DNA of 10,442 nucleotides, taken from the NCBI GenBank assembly GCA_031279795.1, contig JAITHZ010000244.1, forward strand, positions 1-10,442, read 5' to 3'. Made by a program: the position numbers and the translations under genes. This stretch comes from Bacteroidales bacterium. GTDB lineage: Bacteria; Bacteroidota; Bacteroidia; Bacteroidales; WRGA01. The notes beneath the pieces were generated by a model. That model made no database searches. It was not told the DNA's origin and saw nothing but the letters and a program-made list of their open reading frames with translations. Below, one piece after another: positions 7,001 through 10,442 of this stretch. Every line of letters starts with the position of its first letter. Position 1 is the stretch's first letter.

Positions 7001-9164
7001 TTACAGTATTTCCGGCTGCATCACCTATTACACACGTACCCGCTGCTACTGCGTCACTGGCATATTTCATTATCGAATACGCCAATATATTCTCATCCGG
7101 TGTTGTTTCGAAATCAAACACGATATTGCAGTCGTCGCCACCACCGCCGCCGGAACTTCCGCCGTCGCCGTCGCCGTCGCCGTCGTCGCCTTCATCTTCG
7201 GATGCGCGGATTACCGTCAGCGTATAAACAATTGTATTGTTTTGGTTGGAAGATTTCACTTCGATTTCAAAAACATTGTCTCCAACCGCCAATGGGAAAT
7301 TGTCACTACCACTGTTTCTTAAATCAGGCAGCGCTTCAACAGGGGAAGTTTTTACAACCGTTGCAGTTGCACCAGGGTTGGTTGTGCTGAAATCAATGTT
7401 AATATTTTCCACGCTGTTGGCAACTTTAACCTCATAGTTAGTAACGCCAGAACTGAAAGCGGGTTTCAGTGTACCAACACTGGTGGAGAGGCTTTGCAGC
7501 GTAGCGTTACTTTCGTCGGGGATGGGCTTGTATATCTTGAAATTACCCGACAGATGGAGGTAATTCATGAAATACAGCATTCCGTCGTAGTAACGATACT
7601 GGCCGGAAGGAATGTACATGTTGAAAAAGTCGTCGACAAAGTCCCAGGCAATCGACTGGTTGCTTGCCAGCGTGCCGGTAGCGTTGCAGGCCACCAGACC
7701 GGGCGAATGGTCGGCATTGTTCTGATAAACGCTACCGTCGAGGTTGTACAGCGAACCGTAGGAATCAATTCCTTTGGTCTCGAAAAAAGTGTGAATCCGG
7801 TTGATTATCGTCTGTTCGTCAGCAAGCGTATTCCCTGTATTGTTGAACCAGGCATAATCCATCGCCATGTTCATGGTGCATCGCCATGCGTCGTAGTAAA
7901 AACCCTTATGGTCGCCATCGCCATTATGCGGAGCGCCCGAAAACTCGGCATAGTCGGGCATCAATCCCGTGGATGCGTGTGCAAAAGACGGCCACATGTC
8001 GCGGCTCTTTTGCGCAACCTCCGCCCAGAAAGGACGTTTCGACGTATCGGTTGCCCACAGGCTCCATAGCTGGTAGAACGCCGGCAGGTGATACGACGGG
8101 TCGGTGAACGACGCAGCATTTCCGTAGGGAACAAACACAACCTGCTTCTGCGTGCTGTTGAACAGGTTCACCACGCCGCCCCCCGTGTCGCCACGCTTCA
8201 TGCAATGGTACAGAATATCGTTGGCTTCCAGTTCGTAATTGTAAATGCCAGCGCCGTTTCCCCAGCGGTGCGCGGCAAACATCAGCGCCATAACGAAATA
8301 CTCTTCGCCGTCGGACGCCGGACCATTGCCTTTAATACTTCCATTGGTGTTCATCTGCCATGCAAAATAACCTTCGTACTGCCCGCTGGTGTATTGCATG
8401 TGGGTTTTCGCCCATTTCCACAGGCGGTTAAATTCCGTCTGTTTGTTCATCTGTACGCAAATCATCATTCCGTACGACATTCCTTCGGAGCGCACGTCGT
8501 TGTTATGGACATCCAGAATATAGGCTTCGTCCGTCCCGACCGGGTAATACAGTTTCTGGTTGTCGCCGCCATAGAAAAACTGCTGCCAGATGTTTCCCAG
8601 CTTGGCGTCGATAGCAGACTGCGAATATCCGGCTTCCAGAAACATGTTCCGGTAAGTGTCGGTGTAGAAAGCTCCCTGCGCGGGAAGCGTCGGTGGAGAC
8701 TTTACGACAATTAGCCCTGTGTATTCAATGACAATTTTGTCAATGTCGGTGTCGTTGCTGCCATTGTCCGTTTCGAGCTTCAAAACGACGGAAGTGGGGT
8801 TTGTCGTACTTAGATCCGGCAGTTTGACGTCTGCCGTAATTGTTGCCGCCGTTGTGCCGGTGAAAGAAAATGCTTTCTTCTTAACCCCGTCAACATACAG
8901 GGAAATCCCTGCAGTAGAGGCATTGCTCGACGCGCCGGTGATGGAAATCCGGTATACTCCCGCGCCGTCGGCAAATACCTGCGATGCAGTTCCGCTGTTG
9001 TTGTTGGAGTAAAACCTCAGCCCGTTAAAAGGCGACGAAATCACAGAGGCTCCGCTCCCCGCCATATTTTCCGCTTCTATAGTATAGGTAGCGGCCAACA
9101 CATTTCCTCCTATTATAAACAGGAGCATGCTGATTAAGAAACAGCTTTTTTTCATACTTTTCAT
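4053..9164 (-). CDS. Secreted modular glycoside hydrolase family 8 enzyme (exo-oligoxylanase-like) with T9SS sorting domain
   Basis: This is a 1703-residue extracellular enzyme that probably cleaves xylan-type beta-1,4 chains. Order: signal peptide 1-24 (cut after NVLA); jelly-roll carbohydrate-binding module about 25-150 (TYTIEAENM..., CBM6/35/36-like); GH8 domain about 157-548; cadherin-like domain about 552-653; Asp/Gly linker 655-678; jelly-roll 679-855; second cadherin-like 862-951; second jelly-roll 957-1133; large beta-rich region about 1134-1625; type A T9SS sorting domain about 1630-1703 ending DAKVVKLGIN. In GH8, E227 (VRSEGMSYGMM) fits the general acid, D425 (YYDAWR) the base and D285 (SDGEEYF) the third acidic residue. 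The E227-D285 spacing of 58 equals that of Bacillus halodurans Rex as I recall it, and a DHSPGL loop at 485-490 resembles the loop that closes subsite +2 there. A start at M4 is also possible. Activity on xylan, chitosan or mixed-linkage glucan is not proven. Confidence 0.93.
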   Translation of the reverse strand: MKSMKKSCFLISMLLFIIGGNVLAATYTIEAENMAGSGASVISSPFNGLRFYSNNNSGTASQVFADGAGVYRISITGASSNASTAGISLYVDGVKKKAFSFTGTTAATITADVKLPDLSTTNPTSVVLKLETDNGSNDTDIDKIVIEYTGLIVVKSPPTLPAQGAFYTDTYRNMFLEAGYSQSAIDAKLGNIWQQFFYGGDNQKLYYPVGTDEAYILDVHNNDVRSEGMSYGMMICVQMNKQTEFNRLWKWAKTHMQYTSGQYEGYFAWQMNTNGSIKGNGPASDGEEYFVMALMFAAHRWGNGAGIYNYELEANDILYHCMKRGDTGGGVVNLFNSTQKQVVFVPYGNAASFTDPSYHLPAFYQLWSLWATDTSKRPFWAEVAQKSRDMWPSFAHASTGLMPDYAEFSGAPHNGDGDHKGFYYDAWRCTMNMAMDYAWFNNTGNTLADEQTIINRIHTFFETKGIDSYGSLYNLDGSVYQNNADHSPGLVACNATGTLASNQSIAWDFVDDFFNMYIPSGQYRYYDGMLYFMNYLHLSGNFKIYKPIPDESNATLQSLSTSVGTLKPAFSSGVTNYEVKVANSVENINIDFSTTNPGATATVVKTSPVEALPDLRNSGSDNFPLAVGDNVFEIEVKSSNQNNTIVYTLTVIRASEDEGDDGDGDGDGGSSGGGGGDDCNIVFDFETTPDENILAYSIMKYASDAVAAGTCVIGDAAGNTVTPTNNHAVHTTGTGSYGEGGALKLQFTLPAGKTLADYDNKISFDIYFPTYASEGGDQGNGTKNILYGINLPPKDQSSLISISSDTDRNKWITKEIPLGSLPSSTNSFYVSIGCNWGAAHFYVDNVFLIAKPESCAPADPQTDATLSALSVNEGTLTPVFSKSTTAYTVSVANDIESITIAATASQEGTGSSDVDGDGPKTLQVGANTFEVIVTAPNGSTHKTYTIVVTRADENVSCDIVFDFETAPDANLLTYSVRKYNDATPNASSKAEITTQATTENVNNKAILFTNGGSYEDGYGKLVITLPAGKTLADYDPNLKFDIYVPTTGGTDNKNIRYTVNSVFSSSSSGGTELLKTTSANPAGNCGIWLARTISLASLPNSTTSFYILIGDNWSNGPRFYIDNIKLVAKEGTCPRTYTWAPTASSTNWTSAGNWLPNGIPGASDKVIIPQSSSYPSVPASTTVKSITFRPGAEIGDQHNLTGDYKAFVQLDFSAPSTRNRWWMLASPLQELYAGDLSFGGLPGTDVRVFSADGNEAHWVGYEADQLAQRYAQKFEAGGGFLLYLSNNDDAAKGLGKANGIVELPFFDNPKVNPAVHYTHEYAGGTSTIYGRNASFEKTTDVITTLARTAAANKLAGGTVNETLAFGHNDLRQSDFAFAGNPFMTTIDFAPVASTNSAIIKDNYQIWTGSGYSGYNLSVGAEWGLVVGLTQHIAPLQGFIVEKAASYTAGSMAFNIADAATGSATLRSSERPLNTLEITAQQSDVSVRTLIASRENGSNAFGNADSRKLFSSISAVPDVYTLKPTTEGNTVAVGVNVLGRIVEETLIPIGLSTSYDGSMSLKFAGMNEYEAVITLYDAAENRTVDLTGMATYEYPFVYHPAQNAGKVVASETRFFITLSPANTTVAGNSLSGKILIYSDSRNSVHIVSSAPIQEVTVYNAQGAAVYSNPSVNSSNHVVEGLSAGVYLVKAVSGNDAKVVKLGIN
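5766..6578 (-). repeat. Second internal [cadherin-like + jelly-roll] unit of the GH8 protein
   Basis: Residues 863-1133. It starts DATLSALSVNEGTLTPVFSK and ends at C1133. The jelly-roll C957-C1133 has the same length (177 residues) as C679-C855 in the first unit and shares the phrases IVFDFET, LPAGKTLADYD, FDIY and SLP-S-T-SFY. The DNA of the paired segments is still near-identical in places: 22 identical bases at 6271-6292 and 7105-7126, exactly 834 nt (278 codons) apart. Confidence 0.85.
6600..7508 (-). repeat. First internal [cadherin-like + jelly-roll] unit of the GH8 protein
   Basis: Residues 553-855. It starts NATLQSLSTSVGTLKPAFSS, parallel to the second unit, but carries an extra Asp/Gly-rich linker between its two domains. 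The jelly-roll runs from C679 to C855. Bacterial cadherin-like beta-sandwich domains of this type often act as spacers between catalytic and binding modules; the jelly-rolls may bind carbohydrate, which is inferred from fold pattern only. Confidence 0.82.
7161..7184. repeat. GCCGTC hexamer microsatellite in the Asp/Gly linker codons
   Basis: Four perfect copies of gccgtc encode Asp-Gly pairs of the linker in the GH8 protein. A gain or loss of units keeps the frame and changes linker length by two residues each time. Confidence 0.85.
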
Positions 9165-9201
9165 ACAATCGATTTTAATAATGAGACAATCATTTTTTTG
9201 T

Positions 9202-9233
9202 CAAAAGTAATCGTTTGTATCACAGAGTGCAAA
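9202..9233 (-). promoter_or_regulatory. Predicted Bacteroidales promoter of the GH8 gene
   Basis: On the minus strand a -7 box TACTTTTG (9202-9209) is preceded 20 nt upstream by a TTTG -33 element (9230-9233), close to the Bacteroides consensus. Transcription would start near 9195, about 30 nt before the chosen ATG. The leader has no strong Shine-Dalgarno, as is usual in this phylum. Confidence 0.68.
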
Positions 9234-9255
9234 TTGTAATGTATCAAAATGTTTT

Positions 9256-9308
9256 GTGAATGTTACACGACTTTCGTAAATGTTACAAATGCTTTCGTAA
9301 ATGTTACA
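9256..9308 (-). promoter_or_regulatory. Three phased direct repeats upstream of the GH8 promoter, probable activator site
   Basis: On the minus strand the unit TGTAACATTTACGAAAG occurs twice almost exactly and once in degenerate form (TGTAACATTCACAAAA). The TGTAACA cores lie at 9302-9308, 9281-9287 and 9261-9267, 21 and 20 bp apart, or about two helical turns. The nearest core is 27 bp upstream of the -33 box, placing the repeats at roughly -69 to -110 from the predicted start, a usual location for a transcriptional activator. The protein that binds is unknown. Confidence 0.62.
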
Positions 9309-9515
9309 TCAATTCAATTGTACGAGTTTTTCCCCGAAAATAAGATGATTCATCGCGCATTGAATTGAAAGTTTTTTTGTCGAGTCAGGGCGCTTTTGGG
9401 AAATAGGTTTGAGAGATACCTGTTTTCTTCAAGATAACAGGATGTAACAGATTTATTCGAAAAATGTGACAAGTTAGTTTGCGTTACTTCGGGATTCCAT
9501 TCCTCACAGAAAATT
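9309..9515. other. Intergenic stretch between nadD and the GH8 regulatory region
   Basis: No gene or clear terminator is seen in these about 200 nt. They contain an inverted pair of the 9-mer CAATTCAAT (9310-9318 and 9359-9367, third copy at 9517-9525 inside the nadD end) and a short inverted repeat cctgtt/aacagg with an 11-nt loop (9419-9441) that lacks a T-run. A plus-strand TAGGTTTG at 9405-9412 has no correctly spaced -33 box or gene behind it. Confidence 0.5.
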
Positions 9516-10100
9516 TCAATTCAATCGGTATAAATTTTTCTCTCTGATGAAATCGTATACGGCAGCCGGCAAGAATGCTTTTAGATTTTTTCCCTGCGCA
9601 AACGCCTGTCTGATTGCTGTGGAAGATATTTCAAATGTTGGAGAATGGATAATTCGCACGCGGGGGGGCAAGTTCTGTTCGCAAGGCAAATCATACGACG
9701 GGCGTGGATAAATCCATAATGGATAATGGCTGATTATTTGTTCACTGTCTTTCCAAAGATGAAAATTTAACCAGTTGTCTGCCCCGACAAGCAAAATGAA
9801 ATTCCGTTCGGGATGCTGATTTTGCAACGTGTTCAACGTGTGAATCGTATAGGATGGTTTTGGTAATGTCAATTCAATGTCGCTAATCTTGAATGTTGGA
9901 AAACCTGCCAGACCAAGCTTCAGCATGTCAAGACGCAGCGTGTCGTCGAGCAAATCCGACGATTGCTTGAGTGGGTTGTGCGGACTGAGTACAAACCAGA
10001 TTTCATCGACGGTTTCATACTCCGCAATGTAGTTTGCAACCATCAGATGCCCGACATGAAGCGGGTTGAACGAACCAAAAAACAATGCTGTTTCAATCAT
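9516..10100 (-). CDS. nadD: Nicotinate-nucleotide adenylyltransferase NadD
   Basis: NadD transfers AMP from ATP to nicotinate mononucleotide, forming deamido-NAD in NAD biosynthesis in the cytoplasm. The 194-residue length is typical. Visible motifs are the nucleotidyltransferase signature GSFNPLHVGH at 9-18, SPHNPLK at 39-45, LLVGADNW at 103-110 followed by a substrate-binding helix, and the C-terminal ISSTAIR at 158-164. The start ATG overlaps the stop of the upstream YicC-type gene by four bases (ATGA), indicating translational coupling. No clear terminator follows it. Confidence 0.96.
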   Translation of the reverse strand: MIETALFFGSFNPLHVGHLMVANYIAEYETVDEIWFVLSPHNPLKQSSDLLDDTLRLDMLKLGLAGFPTFKISDIELTLPKPSYTIHTLNTLQNQHPERNFILLVGADNWLNFHLWKDSEQIISHYPLWIYPRPSYDLPCEQNLPPRVRIIHSPTFEISSTAIRQAFAQGKNLKAFLPAAVYDFIREKNLYRLN

Positions 10101-10442
10101 AAAATATTCAGAATTTGTTCTTTAATCTGCTCCAGTTCATCTTTCATGCGAACCACAATTCGTTGCATTTCGGCATGGTTGGATTTTGATCCCAGCGTAT
10201 TGACTTCCCGTCCGATCTCCTGACAGATGAATCCAAGTTTCTTTCCTTGTCCGGCGGTGTGGTGCATCGTTTCCACAAAGTAATCCAGGTGGTTATCCAG
10301 CCGTTTTTTTTCTTCATTCACATCCAGCTTTTCGATGTAATAAATCAATTCCTGTTCAAAACGGTTTCTGTCGTAATCCACACTTTCCAGTTTTTCCAAC
10401 GACTCGGAGATCCGTTCTCTTATCTTGACAATTCGTTCATTT
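10097..10442 (-). CDS. YicC-family protein (DUF1732), C-terminal part (runs off the right edge)
   Basis: The visible 114 codons are the end of a YicC/YloC-type protein, a family described as endoribonucleases acting on RNA in the cytoplasm. The frame is open to the window edge (NERIVKIRERISESLEKLES...) and continues through EEKKRLDNHLDYFVETM, then GQGKKLGFICQEIGREVNTL, then GSKSNHAEMQRIVVRMKDEL, which match the conserved C-terminal DUF1732 core: GKKLdFi-QE--RE-NT-GSKs. The conventional start lies outside the window; the TTG at 10397-10399 is not a start. It ends in an ATGA overlap with nadD and must be transcribed with it. Confidence 0.93.
   Translation of the reverse strand, partial: NERIVKIRERISESLEKLESVDYDRNRFEQELIYYIEKLDVNEEKKRLDNHLDYFVETMHHTAGQGKKLGFICQEIGREVNTLGSKSNHAEMQRIVVRMKDELEQIKEQILNIL

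Noticed and set aside
7494..8714. Long plus-strand open frames (191 and 208 residues) opposite the GH8 domain
   Set aside because: They are antisense to a gene with clear catalytic motifs and show no recognisable domains.
9405..9412. Plus-strand TAGGTTTG as a promoter for an unseen RNA
   Set aside because: There is no TTTG at 19-21 nt upstream and no gene or terminator behind it on that strand.
9419..9441. cctgtt-N11-aacagg inverted repeat as a nadD terminator
   Set aside because: Only six base pairs, a large loop and no T-run on the minus strand; too weak to call.
9310..9525. Three copies of CAATTCAAT (two inverted, one within the nadD end)
   Set aside because: The 9-mer is AT-rich and short, one copy is in coding sequence, and spacing is irregular, so chance is a sufficient explanation.

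Overview
The window is a chromosomal segment from a member of the Bacteroidales (phylum Bacteroidota), probably a secreting, polysaccharide-degrading relative of Paludibacter or Dysgonomonas. Three things support this. Housekeeping genes occur in Bacteroidales-like pairs. Three intergenic promoters carry the Bacteroides-type TAnnTTTG -7 box with a TTG or TTTG about 19-21 nt upstream. The giant extracellular enzyme ends in a type A sorting domain of the type IX secretion system (T9SS), which is confined to this phylum. I cannot name the species.

Layout. On the left, a minus-strand housekeeping pair reads out of the window: rsfS (ribosome silencing factor) followed by the N-terminal third of ftsH. 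Divergent from it, a plus-strand pair encodes a helix-turn-helix/cupin regulator and a 551-residue acyl-CoA synthetase of the medium-chain/acetate type. Next comes a 383-nt convergent intergenic region. It holds a REP/MITE-like element with 51-nt imperfect inverted arms, each arm built of two smaller palindromes. The element is bracketed by a 40/41-nt direct duplication of the synthetase 3' end. A strong bidirectional terminator follows.

The centre of the window is one minus-strand transcription unit. A 5.1-kb gene encodes a 1703-residue secreted glycoside hydrolase family 8 enzyme most like reducing-end xylose-releasing exo-oligoxylanase. Its order is: signal peptide, carbohydrate-binding module, GH8 domain, two tandem [cadherin-like + jelly-roll] units, a large C-terminal region, and the T9SS sorting domain. 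A 49-residue peptide gene follows 22 nt after its stop. Upstream of the enzyme lie a near-consensus promoter and three direct repeats spaced 20-21 bp apart, which look like an activator site.

On the right, a minus-strand pair with a 4-nt ATGA overlap encodes the C-terminal part of a YicC-type protein and NadD of NAD biosynthesis.

How they work together. The outer gene pairs are ordinary core functions: ribosome hibernation, membrane proteolysis, acyl activation and NAD synthesis. The accessory content is the secreted xylan-type enzyme unit with its own regulatory region and companion peptide, plus the palindromic element. No susC/susD pair, transposase, CRISPR array, tRNA or rRNA was seen. 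The points most worth a second look are the helically phased repeats, the small peptide, the long duplication around the palindromic element, and the AT-rich cores of the jelly-roll modules.
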